A stretch of DNA of 12,218 bases, from NCBI GenBank assembly GCA_002361335.1, contig DESS01000048.1, positions 888-13,105 of the forward strand. The letters run 5' to 3'. The stretch comes from Richelia sp. UBA3308. GTDB taxonomy: Bacteria; Cyanobacteriota; Cyanobacteriia; Cyanobacteriales; Nostocaceae. How positions within the stretch are numbered: the stretch's first letter is position 1; every line of letters begins with the position of its first letter. A program made the translations under genes and the position numbers. Positions 5,321 to 12,218 of the stretch are shown in pieces. The notes under the pieces are model-generated. The model saw only the letters and a program-made list of their open reading frames with translations, did no database searches and had not been told where the DNA came from.

Positions 5321-6640
5321 CTACCGATAATCCTGCCGCTGAATATCTCTCAACTTGGCTGCATTTCTCATGCCATAATCTGCACGAGTAAACCGATTTA
5401 ATTGAGTTTCAAAAAAGTCCCGATTCGCTTGTAAATGTTCGACATTTTCATCATCTAAAGGATACAAAGTAGCGGTACGTAAAGCTTGAATTACTGCCGA
5501 TGTCACATTGTACATTGAACGTTGAAAAGTAATTCCTAATTGAATCAACATATCATTTGTACCGCGACAATATTGTTGATAATAATCAACTAAATATTGT
5601 GGCAAAAAATGCAACATATCCTGCATTAATAATGTTGGGGGAATTCCAGCAGTACCTACAGGAAATACATCAGCATAAAGAATTCCATAGTGAAAATCTT
5701 TTTGTTCGGAAGGTATTTGCCTTGCTTGGGCATTATAAGATTTTGTACCCCGGAAAGGAGCAGTACGATAAAATATTGCTTCTACATAAGGTAATGCCGC
5801 TTCATTTAACCATGTAAAACCTTTTGATTTGGGAATAACTTCGTAACACTCATCCCCTACATAAACGTGGTGATAAATCGGACGATTTGCAACGGCAAAA
5901 ATCCCATTTACCAAAAAATCCATCGCTTCCGGCACACTTGTCAGTTTTCCTTCATCATACATATCCGACATTTCAAAGAAAACTGGTGCCATAACTTCCC
6001 AAAATAAACCCAAATTAGAATAATAAGAAGCTTGACGACATTGTTCTAAAAACATATCTGGGAACAGTTTATAAAGCAATTGCATTACAGGATTGCCTTT
6101 AAAATAAGCTTTTATTGCTCTATCAGCATTTTCCCGATATTCTTCTGTATCTAAATAATCATCAAATTTACCTAAACCCATATCTTTCCCATGCCAAAGC
6201 ATTCCTCTCATACAGGCTTCAGCAAATTCCATATTAATTCTGTCGTGAAACAAATGATGCCATAACTTTGGCATTTTAGTAGTTTCACCTTTCTCAATAA
6301 ATGCTAAAAGTTCCGGATGTGCGATCGCTTCTCCACGCCAAACTCTTAAATCAGCATCATCGCCAGCATAATGATTGTGTCTTTGTAAATACTCCTCGGG
6401 CAAGAAATATTTAAAAAAATAAAAAGGATTTAAAAATACTCTTTCGGCAATATAAAGTAAATCCCGCCAATAAAAATCCATTGGTACAGCATATGCTTTA
6501 TAAATACCAATAATTTGCATCAAATTTTCCGGCGTATCCGGTAACATTGAACCGCCTGCTTCCAAACGATGAATAACTTCGGCAAATTCATGATTTGATG
6601 GCGGTAATTTTGCCGTTATTTTATCTGGTGTTTGTACCAT
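5321..6640 (-). CDS. cupA: CO2 hydration protein CupA (ChpY) of the NDH-1 CO2-uptake complex
   Basis: 439 aa, cytoplasmic face of the specialised NDH-1 complex. CupA/CupB bind the distal subunit NdhF3/F4 and convert CO2 to bicarbonate, driven by electron transfer. The family signature is present: the His/Arg cluster HHLFHDRINMEFAEACM (128-144, with H129, H132, R134), ending in an MLWHGKDMG segment. Also seen are a conserved PYVEAIFYRTAPFRGT block (285-299) and GIPPTLLMQDMLHFLPQYL (332-350). Placing this cluster near 130 and the length of about 440 aa match CupA as I recall it for the Thermosynechococcus structure (His130/Arg135), while CupB-like forms are shorter. Heptamer repeats abut the ATG at 6640, with no Shine-Dalgarno. 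The gene is last of the operon and followed by a strong terminator; no cupS follows. A CupB assignment is possible but less likely. Confidence 0.85.
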   Translation of the reverse strand: MVQTPDKITAKLPPSNHEFAEVIHRLEAGGSMLPDTPENLMQIIGIYKAYAVPMDFYWRDLLYIAERVFLNPFYFFKYFLPEEYLQRHNHYAGDDADLRVWRGEAIAHPELLAFIEKGETTKMPKLWHHLFHDRINMEFAEACMRGMLWHGKDMGLGKFDDYLDTEEYRENADRAIKAYFKGNPVMQLLYKLFPDMFLEQCRQASYYSNLGLFWEVMAPVFFEMSDMYDEGKLTSVPEAMDFLVNGIFAVANRPIYHHVYVGDECYEVIPKSKGFTWLNEAALPYVEAIFYRTAPFRGTKSYNAQARQIPSEQKDFHYGILYADVFPVGTAGIPPTLLMQDMLHFLPQYLVDYYQQYCRGTNDMLIQLGITFQRSMYNVTSAVIQALRTATLYPLDDENVEHLQANRDFFETQLNRFTRADYGMRNAAKLRDIQRQDYR

Positions 6641-6641
6641 T

Positions 6642-6683
6642 TTAGTTATTAGTTATTAGTTATTAGTTATTAGTTATTAGTTG
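6642..6683. repeat. Heptamer tandem repeat TTAGTTA, 6 copies, flush with the cupA start
   Basis: Five exact TTAGTTA units and a sixth TTAGTTG (6642-6683). The array begins one base upstream of the cupA ATG. On the transcribed strand it reads TAATAAC repeats, with a TAA in every unit, so all three reading frames are stopped within about 21 nt. Confidence 0.95.
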
Positions 6684-6814
6684 TTATACAGTAACTCGGT
6701 AAAGTTTGAGTAGAGTACTATATTTTAAAAATTTTGTGGTACGGCATCCCTGCCCGTCTAAATGTACCTCATAAATGTTAATATTAGAATTATTCAGCAT
6801 GCTCCTTAAAAAAA

Positions 6815-6854
6815 CTCTGCGTCCCTCTGCGTATACCTTTGCGCCCCTCTGCGT
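6815..6854. repeat. CTCTGCGT short repeat, 3 copies
   Basis: Three copies of CTCTGCGT (6815-6822, 6825-6832, 6847-6854) separated by short C-rich spacers. I recall similar elements as frequent in filamentous cyanobacterial intergenic DNA; here only the three copies are directly visible. Confidence 0.7.
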
Positions 6855-6942
6855 TTGAAAATATAATTCCGATGCAAACAGATTTTATATTAATTAATAA
6901 ATCCCACCCCCTCATAAAAAAGGGGGCATAAAGATGTAAATT

Positions 6943-8448
6943 CTAATTTTTCTTCAAAGCAACTTGTGGAATTACAGTTTTTTCAACAGCAGGAATATTT
7001 GCAACAATTGCAGTAGTTGTGGGTTCACTCCAACGCACCAACCAAGTAGGTTGTACTCCCAAAAATATAATTAAACCTGCTAAAATTATGCCTGGAATTT
7101 TCTCATTCCAAAAAACTTCCGGATAATAAGCCAAATTATTGTCGAGTTTACCAAAACAGGTACGATTAAGCAGAATTACAAAATAAACTGCAGTCAAACC
7201 CGTAGCAACAACACACAATATTGTTTGAATCGGAAACACAGGAAAACTACCTTGAAACGCCAGAAACTCCGCGACAAACCCTGTCATACCCGGAATTCCA
7301 GCACTAGCCATACCACCCAATACAAGTAAAGCGCTAATTAATGGTAAACCTCGTACTGGACTCATTAAACCATTAAGCTTATCTAATTCGCGAGTTCCGA
7401 CTTTGGTTTCTACAACTCCTACTAAATGGAAAAGAATCGCTAAAATTATTCCATGACTGAACATTTGAGCGATGGCACCAACCATGGATAAAGGTGTACT
7501 TGCCGCCGCTGCCAAAAGTATATAACCCATATGACCTATAGAACTATAGGCTACCATACGTTTGATATCCTTCTGAGCGATCGCAGTTACGGCTCCATAC
7601 ATAGCACTGATTGCTCCCCAAATTGCTAAACTAGGTGCGATCGCACTCCAAGTTTCGGGAAATAAACTCAATCCAAACCTTAAAATCCCATAAGTTCCCA
7701 ACTTCGCTAAAACTCCACCCAAAAGAATCGCAACAGGTGCGTTTGCTTCCACATAAGCATCGGGCAACCATGTATGTAAAGGAATTAATGGTATTTTGAT
7801 GCCAAACCCTAATATAATTCCCCCAAGTAAAATAAATTGTAGCGTCGCCGATAAAGCTTGGGTAGAAATAGCATCGTAACTGAAACTAGAGGAACCAGAA
7901 AGCCAAACTATACCCAAAAAGCTTGCTAAAATTAAAGCTCCAGAAACCGCAGTATAAATCAGGAATTTGATCGCCGCATAACTACGTTTTTCTCCACCCC
8001 AAATCGAAATTAATAGATAAAACGGAATTAATTCCAATTCGTAAAACAGGAAAAATAGTAATAAATTTTGTGCTGCAAATGCACCTGCAACACCACCACT
8101 GACTAATAAAATTAAAGAATAAAAAAGTCGAGGGCGTTCGGTTTCTTTATTACTGCTGTAAATAGCAATCCAGGTGAGAAGACTATTTAACAACAACATT
8201 AATATTGATATTCCATCAATTCCCAATTGATAGCTTAAACCAAGAGTTTCATTCCAAGGCAGATATTCTTGTAACTGCACGCTAGGATTATTAATGTCAA
8301 ACCTCAAAAGTATTAACAGATTCCAAACAAAAGTAATTACCGCAATTAATCCAGCACCTAAACGAATTCTATTCCCAGGAATACTTGCCGGTAATAAAGC
8401 GATTATCGCCGCTCCCCAAATAGGTATCCAAATTAAAGCACTGATCAT
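6943..8448 (-). CDS. ndhD3: NDH-1 subunit NdhD (NdhD3 type, complex I subunit 4 homologue)
   Basis: 501-aa multi-pass membrane protein of the antiporter-like (NuoM/ND4) family, a proton-pumping arm subunit of the CO2-uptake NDH-1 in the thylakoid membrane. Key residues fit the family: E137 in LFYELELIPFYL, K218 in GFGIKIPLIPLHTWLPDAYV and K249 in GVLAKLGTYGILRFGL, corresponding to the channel Glu and Lys of NuoM. About fourteen hydrophobic segments are expected and the length is normal. It is second in the ndhF-ndhD-cupA operon, with 111 nt before it. NdhD3 versus NdhD4 is inferred from the cupA neighbour, not from the sequence itself. The ATG at 8448 is preceded by heptamers beginning one base upstream, and no Shine-Dalgarno is visible. 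Confidence 0.87.
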   Translation of the reverse strand: MISALIWIPIWGAAIIALLPASIPGNRIRLGAGLIAVITFVWNLLILLRFDINNPSVQLQEYLPWNETLGLSYQLGIDGISILMLLLNSLLTWIAIYSSNKETERPRLFYSLILLVSGGVAGAFAAQNLLLFFLFYELELIPFYLLISIWGGEKRSYAAIKFLIYTAVSGALILASFLGIVWLSGSSSFSYDAISTQALSATLQFILLGGIILGFGIKIPLIPLHTWLPDAYVEANAPVAILLGGVLAKLGTYGILRFGLSLFPETWSAIAPSLAIWGAISAMYGAVTAIAQKDIKRMVAYSSIGHMGYILLAAAASTPLSMVGAIAQMFSHGIILAILFHLVGVVETKVGTRELDKLNGLMSPVRGLPLISALLVLGGMASAGIPGMTGFVAEFLAFQGSFPVFPIQTILCVVATGLTAVYFVILLNRTCFGKLDNNLAYYPEVFWNEKIPGIILAGLIIFLGVQPTWLVRWSEPTTTAIVANIPAVEKTVIPQVALKKN

Positions 8449-8449
8449 A

Positions 8450-8477
8450 TTAGTTGTTAGTTATTAGTTGTTAGTTA
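8450..8477. repeat. Heptamer tandem repeat TTAGTTG/TTAGTTA, 4 copies, flush with the ndhD start
   Basis: Alternating TTAGTTG, TTAGTTA, TTAGTTG, TTAGTTA, starting one base beyond the ndhD ATG. It is the same family as the array at cupA. Confidence 0.93.
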
Positions 8478-8480
8478 TTA

Positions 8481-8515
8481 TTGGGCATTGGGCATTGGGC
8501 ATTGGGCATTGGGCA
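8481..8515. repeat. Heptamer tandem repeat TTGGGCA, 5 copies
   Basis: Five exact TTGGGCA units in the ndhF-ndhD spacer, directly next to the TTAGTTR array. On the transcribed strand it reads TGCCCAA. The same ATGCCC-like word recurs at 1-16 at the left edge of the window. Confidence 0.95.
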
Positions 8516-8559
8516 TGATAAATTCATTACTAATTACGAATTACATTCCCTATTATTTT

Positions 8560-10419
8560 TTAAAATATCATTTGTAAAAACTGATTTCCCCAATATTGCC
8601 AAGTCACAATTATTCCTAAAATACCGACTCCCAGAAGTACGGTAAACATATAAAACTGAGTTTGTCCGGAATTACTGTACTTTAAACTTTCACCACCACC
8701 AAGAGATACTAAGCCTACTAAATTAACAATGCCATCAACCACAAACCGGTCAACCATATCTGTTAATTTTGAAAGTAAATCCACACCTAAAACAATACTC
8801 ATTCTGTATAACTTAGGCGTATAAAAATCATAGGCAATTAAATCTTGTAAACCCTTCCAAGGGAAGCGCACTGGTTTAGGAATATTCCCTAAATAAATCA
8901 CTCCACCGATACTACAACCGAAAATACTCGACCAAATTAATAACAACCCAACATCTTTATTCAAATTTACCCAACTTGGTAAAAGAGATAAACTTTGTAA
9001 TATCAAAGGCAGATGCAACACAAAACCGAACAAAATCATCATTGGCAGAGTCATTTGCCAGCTAACTTCTGGCGATCGCGCGCTCATTGGTTTACGTTTT
9101 CCACCCCAAACTAAACCAAATTCTCTTGTTAAACTAACCGCTGTTAAAGCATTTACTATTATGATTACCCCTACTAACCAAGGTTGCTTTGTCCACAACC
9201 CGGATGCTAATTTTAGTAATGCCCAAAAACTACCTAAAGGCGGAAAGGCAATTAAACCCAAAACTCCCACTGTATAAGCAATTCCTGATATCGGACGACG
9301 AGACCACAATCCTCCCAACTGCGTGATATCTTGAGTAATACTATTCCAAACAATTGTACCCGTACTCATTACTAATAAAGCCGCCGCACAAGCATGGGTA
9401 AGCACTAATAACAAAGCCGCTTCATATTGTTGGGTTCCTACAGCAATAAACACCAAACCCATGTAGGAACTAACTGAATAGGATAAACAGCGTTTAATAT
9501 CAATTTGCGCGATCGCAATTAACGAACCACCTACCGCACTCACCGTACCAATTACCACCATTGCGGTAGAAACTATCGGCGATAAACTTAAAACTGGTTG
9601 CAGTTTAATTAATACCCAAGCACCACTAGCTACTACTACCGAATTCCGTAAAATCGTACTAGGGACAGGTCCTTCCATAGCCTCATCTAACCATAAGTGT
9701 AGAGGAAACTGAGCGCATTTACCCATCGGACCGGCAATTAATGCTAAACATACTAAAGATAGTATTGTTGGATTAACCTCGGCATTTGCCGCCCATTCTG
9801 CTAAATCGCTATAATTCCAGGTTCCAGTTAAGGGATATATTGCCAATACCCCCATCAATAAAAACAAATCTCCTACCCTTTTTGTTAAAAAAGCATCTCT
9901 TGCACCCGTTACCACCAACGGCTGACTAAACCACAAACCTACTAGTAGGTAGGTACCTAAAGTAAGAACTTCTAAAATTACATAACTAAAAAACAAATTA
10001 TTACATAAAACCAAGGCGCATAAACCAGCCTCAAATAATCCCAACAAAGAATAAAAGCGTCCCCAACCCCAATCCATCTCCATGTAACCGATAGCGTAAA
10101 TCTGAGCTAACAAATTTAACCCGGTAATTAAAGTCATTGCCCCAAGGCTAATCGCAGATATTTCTAAATCGATGGATAATTTTAAACCGGCAGTTTCCAA
10201 CCAAGGCACAAACACTTCATAAGCTGGTTGATTCCAAGCTATTGACAATGCAACCGAGCTATGCATAAATGCCAAAAATGTCATAATTAAATTGACATAA
10301 CCTGCAGGTCTTGGTCCAGTTTTATTGATGATCCCCGGTGACCAAGGGATAGCTAAAAGCCCGCCAATTAAGGCATATATAGGCACTAACCAAACTGTTG
10401 CTACCAGATATTGCGCCAT
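8560..10419 (-). CDS. ndhF3: NDH-1 subunit NdhF (NdhF3 type, complex I subunit 5 homologue)
   Basis: 619-aa membrane protein of the NuoL/ND5-type antiporter family, the most distal subunit of the NDH-1 membrane arm, to which CupA docks. The N-terminal GPRPAGY places R37 and Y41 as in NdhF3, where I recall Y41 as part of the CupA zinc site. Channel residues seen are E150 in ILEVLTLGTYLLVGLW and K234 in GKCAQFPLHLWLDEAMEGP. Position 256 onward reads ILRNSVVVASG, where the standard NuoL/NdhF1 has a LIHAATM-type motif with a His; the CO2-uptake forms differ there. It is shorter than NdhF1, which is normal for this type. The start at 10419 has GAGG in good position (AGAGGTGAATGA before ATG). It is first in the operon. 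F3 rather than F4 is inferred from cupA. Confidence 0.9.
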   Translation of the reverse strand: MAQYLVATVWLVPIYALIGGLLAIPWSPGIINKTGPRPAGYVNLIMTFLAFMHSSVALSIAWNQPAYEVFVPWLETAGLKLSIDLEISAISLGAMTLITGLNLLAQIYAIGYMEMDWGWGRFYSLLGLFEAGLCALVLCNNLFFSYVILEVLTLGTYLLVGLWFSQPLVVTGARDAFLTKRVGDLFLLMGVLAIYPLTGTWNYSDLAEWAANAEVNPTILSLVCLALIAGPMGKCAQFPLHLWLDEAMEGPVPSTILRNSVVVASGAWVLIKLQPVLSLSPIVSTAMVVIGTVSAVGGSLIAIAQIDIKRCLSYSVSSYMGLVFIAVGTQQYEAALLLVLTHACAAALLVMSTGTIVWNSITQDITQLGGLWSRRPISGIAYTVGVLGLIAFPPLGSFWALLKLASGLWTKQPWLVGVIIIVNALTAVSLTREFGLVWGGKRKPMSARSPEVSWQMTLPMMILFGFVLHLPLILQSLSLLPSWVNLNKDVGLLLIWSSIFGCSIGGVIYLGNIPKPVRFPWKGLQDLIAYDFYTPKLYRMSIVLGVDLLSKLTDMVDRFVVDGIVNLVGLVSLGGGESLKYSNSGQTQFYMFTVLLGVGILGIIVTWQYWGNQFLQMIF

Positions 10420-10734
10420 TCATTCACCTCTAATGAAAGCAGCATAAATAATACGCGGCTATGCATTTACAACCGTTTCCTGAAATTAAAATTTGTAAAC
10501 TTAAGTAAGATTAATTTTTTTAATCTTATTTAAATATACATTAGCCTTATATGTACGAAAAAGGAACGACTTGGCTAGATCATTCAGCGATACCTAGTCT
10601 AAGTGATTCTTATATATTAATTTTATAATTATATGTATAGATTTTTATATATGTTACAAAATATTTTATCAGAAATGGAAGAGGATGAGGAGACAAGGAA
10701 GGTAGAATTTTTAAGCTTTAACCTTAAACCTTTT
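10420..10734. other. 315-nt intergenic region upstream of ndhF, likely operon promoter region
   Basis: No gene is seen. It should hold the promoter of the CO2-uptake operon and the 3' end of the M56 transcript. Seen: the ndhF Shine-Dalgarno GAGG, a minus-strand TATTAT (10453-10448) as a weak -10 candidate without a good -35, a perfect AT-rich inverted repeat at 10507-10527, and a purine-rich stretch at about 10671-10706. I see no strong G/C terminator for the M56 gene. No LysR-type regulator gene is present here. Confidence 0.6.
10507..10527. promoter_or_regulatory. Perfect inverted repeat AAGATTAA-N5-TTAATCTT, candidate operator
   Basis: Eight-base arms with a TTTTT spacer, about 90 nt upstream of the ndhF ATG. 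Low-CO2 genes of this kind are often controlled by LysR-type NdhR/CcmR proteins, which bind dyad sites. The position is suitable for one, but the sequence match to a known site is not established and AT-rich DNA easily gives such dyads. Confidence 0.35.
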
Positions 10735-11574
10735 CTAATTATGAAATACTACACTAACTAATGGCAAAAAAGTCCATACAAGCCAATTCAAGGATGTGAA
10801 CTCAAGCTTTGGAGTTGGTTGTGGTTGGGACAAAAGGGCTTCAACTCTTTCTTCTAAACGTTTTGCACCGGTAGAACCTAATGCAGCACAAAAGACTTCT
10901 GAAGTTACGGGGGAAGTGCTGACAACCATTAACAGGGATTCAGCAAGCAGCAAGGGATCTACATATGAAACTGCATGGGCATCGGCTCGCAATTCCCGCA
11001 AAGTTAATAATTCTTGCCATAAAGCTTCTGTATTGGGTAGCCAAGCAGTACATTCTCCCATCCAACCCAGCCAGAAAAACCAAAATGTATCGCGATAATA
11101 ATAATGTCCTTGTTCGTGGGCTAAAACCGTTTCTAAATGCTTGTGAGAAAGAGTTTGTAATAATCCAGAACTCAAGACTAATTCAGGTTTTAAAAACCCA
11201 ATTTGTCCGGCAAATAATGCTCCTGTATTTAGTAAACGTACTTGTTTTACCCCTACATTGACAAGGGAGCACTCGCGGACAGATTTTATCGATAACCATC
11301 CTTGCCACGCCTGTTTGAAGCACATAATGGCGAAAAAAGCAAGAGAAATTAAAGCAAGTATATAGCCATAGCAACCGGTTTGTAAGCCTCCCATTGTACC
11401 TTTAGGTCCCATGAACAGCAAAGCGAAAGCAGTCATGAAAATTAATAAAGGAGGAAATAGAAAGAAAAATAGTGATCGCTGCCAACGTTGATTCCATCTG
11501 CCAGTGTTTTGAGTCCATTGACATCTTGCCATATAAGCAATTATCAAAACTGCAAAAATTATGAATAAATGCAT
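10735..11574 (-). CDS. M56-family membrane metallopeptidase (BlaR1-like, without sensor domain)
   Basis: 279-aa integral membrane zinc protease of family M56. In BlaR1/MecR1 systems this domain is activated by a signal and leads to removal of the BlaI repressor. Seen: H153-E-Q-G-H157 zinc motif in VLAHEQGHYYYRD, a third-ligand glutamate E194 in LRELRADAH, N-terminal membrane segments (about 1-15, 34-55, 68-88) and a C-terminal hydrophobic segment (about 262-277). There is no extracellular penicillin-binding sensor domain, so the input signal is unknown. The ATG at 11574 shares its A with the TAA stop of the repressor gene (TAATG), with GGAGG just upstream, so the two are translationally coupled. 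A direct role in beta-lactam resistance is not implied; such pairs are widespread in cyanobacteria. Confidence 0.85.
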   Translation of the reverse strand: MHLFIIFAVLIIAYMARCQWTQNTGRWNQRWQRSLFFFLFPPLLIFMTAFALLFMGPKGTMGGLQTGCYGYILALISLAFFAIMCFKQAWQGWLSIKSVRECSLVNVGVKQVRLLNTGALFAGQIGFLKPELVLSSGLLQTLSHKHLETVLAHEQGHYYYRDTFWFFWLGWMGECTAWLPNTEALWQELLTLRELRADAHAVSYVDPLLLAESLLMVVSTSPVTSEVFCAALGSTGAKRLEERVEALLSQPQPTPKLEFTSLNWLVWTFLPLVSVVFHN

Positions 11575-11993
11575 TATTCTTCCTCCCTGGTTTGTCGTGC
11601 AGCTTGAATTCGTTTTGCGATTGCTTGTATTTTCGCAGAATCAGCTTCATCTAGGCTATCAGCAAAGGCAGCAATTACATCAGGATTGCCCACTTTGAGA
11701 AATTTTTGTAATTGTTCGTGGGCTTGAATAACTTGTGCCTGTTGCTTTGTTAATAATGGTTGCCAGTAAAAAGCTTTTCCTTTTTTATTGCATTCAAGCC
11801 AACCTTTTTCTGTTAGCCGTCGCAGTACGGTAGTAACTGAAGTATAAGCTAATTCGCGGTTGGGGTCAGCCAAAATCCTGTCGTGGACATTTTTTACTGT
11901 AGCCTTCCCTAAGTGCCAAACAATATTTAAAATTTCCGCTTCCAACGGACCGAGAGAAAGTTGTTTGGGACGGTATTCTGGTAAAGGAGCCAT
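11574..11993 (-). CDS. blaI: BlaI/MecI/CopY-family transcriptional repressor
   Basis: 139 aa with an N-terminal winged helix-turn-helix (about residues 12-80: LSLGPLEAEILNIVWHLG, then AYTSVTTVLRRLTEKGWL as recognition helix and wing lead-in) and a helical C-terminal dimerisation part. The family binds TACA/TGTA dyads and represses its own operon. It is encoded upstream of the M56 protease, as in bla/mec systems, and coupled to it by TAATG. I see no Asn-Phe dipeptide, the cleavage site known for staphylococcal BlaI, so any cleavage would differ. The start MAPLPEYRP is chosen because the helix begins right after it and no better start exists. Heptamers begin 3 nt upstream of the ATG and no Shine-Dalgarno is visible. 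The regulated genes beyond this operon are unknown. Confidence 0.88.
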   Translation of the reverse strand: MAPLPEYRPKQLSLGPLEAEILNIVWHLGKATVKNVHDRILADPNRELAYTSVTTVLRRLTEKGWLECNKKGKAFYWQPLLTKQQAQVIQAHEQLQKFLKVGNPDVIAAFADSLDEADSAKIQAIAKRIQAARQTREEE

Positions 11994-11996
11994 GTT

Positions 11997-12052
11997 GATT
12001 TTAGATTGTAGATTTTGGATTGTAGATTTTGGATTTTAGATTTTGGATTTTA
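11997..12052. repeat. Heptamer tandem repeat GATTKTR, 8 copies, next to the blaI start
   Basis: Eight 7-bp units (GATTTTA, GATTGTA, GATTTTG, GATTGTA, GATTTTG, GATTTTA, GATTTTG, GATTTTA) starting three bases upstream of the blaI ATG. The array lies in the leader where a Shine-Dalgarno would be expected. Confidence 0.93.
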
Positions 12053-12064
12053 GATAAGGGATTG

Positions 12065-12077
12065 TTACAAAATGTAA
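12065..12077. promoter_or_regulatory. Palindrome TTACA-AAA-TGTAA, candidate BlaI-type operator
   Basis: Perfect 5-bp arms with a 3-nt spacer, about 70-85 nt upstream of the blaI ATG. BlaI/MecI repressors bind TACA/TGTA dyads, classically with a 2-nt spacer, so the fit is partial. A second TGTAA lies at about 12152-12156 without a clean partner. Confidence 0.4.
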
Positions 12078-12082
12078 ATGCC

Positions 12083-12090
12083 GCGATCGC
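12083..12090. repeat. HIP1 octamer GCGATCGC (representative copy)
   Basis: Highly iterated palindrome of cyanobacterial genomes. Copies seen in this window start at 2585, 2734, 3967, 6321, 7577, 7637, 9072, 9509 and 12083. This one is in the blaI upstream region; the others are in coding sequence. It is useful as an organism-type marker, with no gene-specific function implied. Confidence 0.95.
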
Positions 12091-12218
12091 CAAATCTAGT
12101 TTATTCCAAAATGTTCTTTTTCCAGATTACAGCTTGATATCTTACTCTTAATGTAAAAGTGATTGCATTCTTGTTTGCATCTTCAAGGTTTCCATATTAA
12201 ACGAAGGAAGAGCGGAGG

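Larger units (their letters stand above)
6641..6942. other. 302-nt repeat-filled spacer between ndhD and cupA
   Basis: No coding region is seen. From the cupA end it contains the TTAGTTA heptamers (6642-6683), an imperfect palindrome ACGGCA-tccc-TGCCCGT (6741-6757), three copies of CTCTGCGT (6815, 6825, 6847), and a CCCCC/GGGGG hairpin (6907-6911 with 6922-6926). That hairpin has no T run after it on the transcribed strand, so readthrough from ndhD is plausible. I see no convincing internal promoter, but the spacer is long for one operon, so one cannot be excluded. Confidence 0.7.

Noticed and set aside
5557..5817. 86-aa plus-strand reading frame within cupA
   Set aside because: Entirely inside a well-identified gene on the other strand.
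6907..6926. C/G hairpin downstream of ndhD as a terminator
   Set aside because: On the transcribed strand the T run is in the loop and none follows the stem, so termination before cupA is not supported.
10796..11374. Plus- and minus-strand reading frames inside the M56 peptidase gene
   Set aside because: All lie within the M56 gene, identified by HEQGH and the coupled BlaI; none has independent support.

Overview
The window looks like a chromosomal segment of a filamentous, probably heterocyst-forming cyanobacterium (Nostocales type). Three things point there. It carries a cyanobacteria-specific CO2-uptake NDH-1 operon (ndhF3-ndhD3-cupA type). I found at least nine copies of the HIP1 octamer GCGATCGC (2585, 2734, 3967, 6321, 7577, 7637, 9072, 9509, 12083). 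Several families of 7-bp tandem repeats fill the non-coding DNA, as is typical of these genomes. No species is assigned.

Layout. 1-1341: a peroxiredoxin-like thioredoxin-fold gene (+) converges on an unrecognised 171-aa gene (-) across two complementary heptamer arrays. 1492-2838: aroA (+), EPSP synthase of the shikimate pathway, ending in a hairpin terminator. 2955-4403: a compact minus-strand cassette of an unknown 115-aa protein, a MotA/TolQ/ExbB-like membrane segment, an OmpA-like peptidoglycan-binding domain and a 52-aa ORF joined by an ATGA overlap. The membrane segment and the OmpA domain read as one protein split by a frameshift. 4534-5219: a Phd/YefM-VapC type toxin-antitoxin pair (-). 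5321-10419: cupA, ndhD and ndhF (transcribed ndhF-ndhD-cupA, -), closed by a strong rho-independent terminator. 10735-11993: a BlaI-type repressor and an M56 (BlaR1-like) membrane protease (-), translationally coupled.

How the genes work together. NdhF and NdhD would form the distal proton-pumping membrane arm of a specialised NDH-1 complex, and CupA sits on NdhF and hydrates CO2 to bicarbonate for the carbon-concentrating mechanism. CupA length (439 aa) and the position of its His/Arg cluster favour the type-3 (NDH-1MS, low-CO2 inducible) over the type-4 assignment, but sequence comparison would settle it. No cupS follows cupA: the toxin-antitoxin pair occupies that place, and no LysR-type ndhR gene is seen upstream of ndhF. 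BlaI and the M56 protease form a plausible signal-to-repressor pair with a candidate palindromic operator upstream.

Most unusual points: (i) the split channel/OmpA gene with a hidden coupled mini-gene; (ii) heptamer tandem repeats lying flush against the start codons of three separate genes (ndhD, cupA, blaI), leaving no Shine-Dalgarno; (iii) the 302-nt repeat-filled gap inside the CO2-uptake operon.
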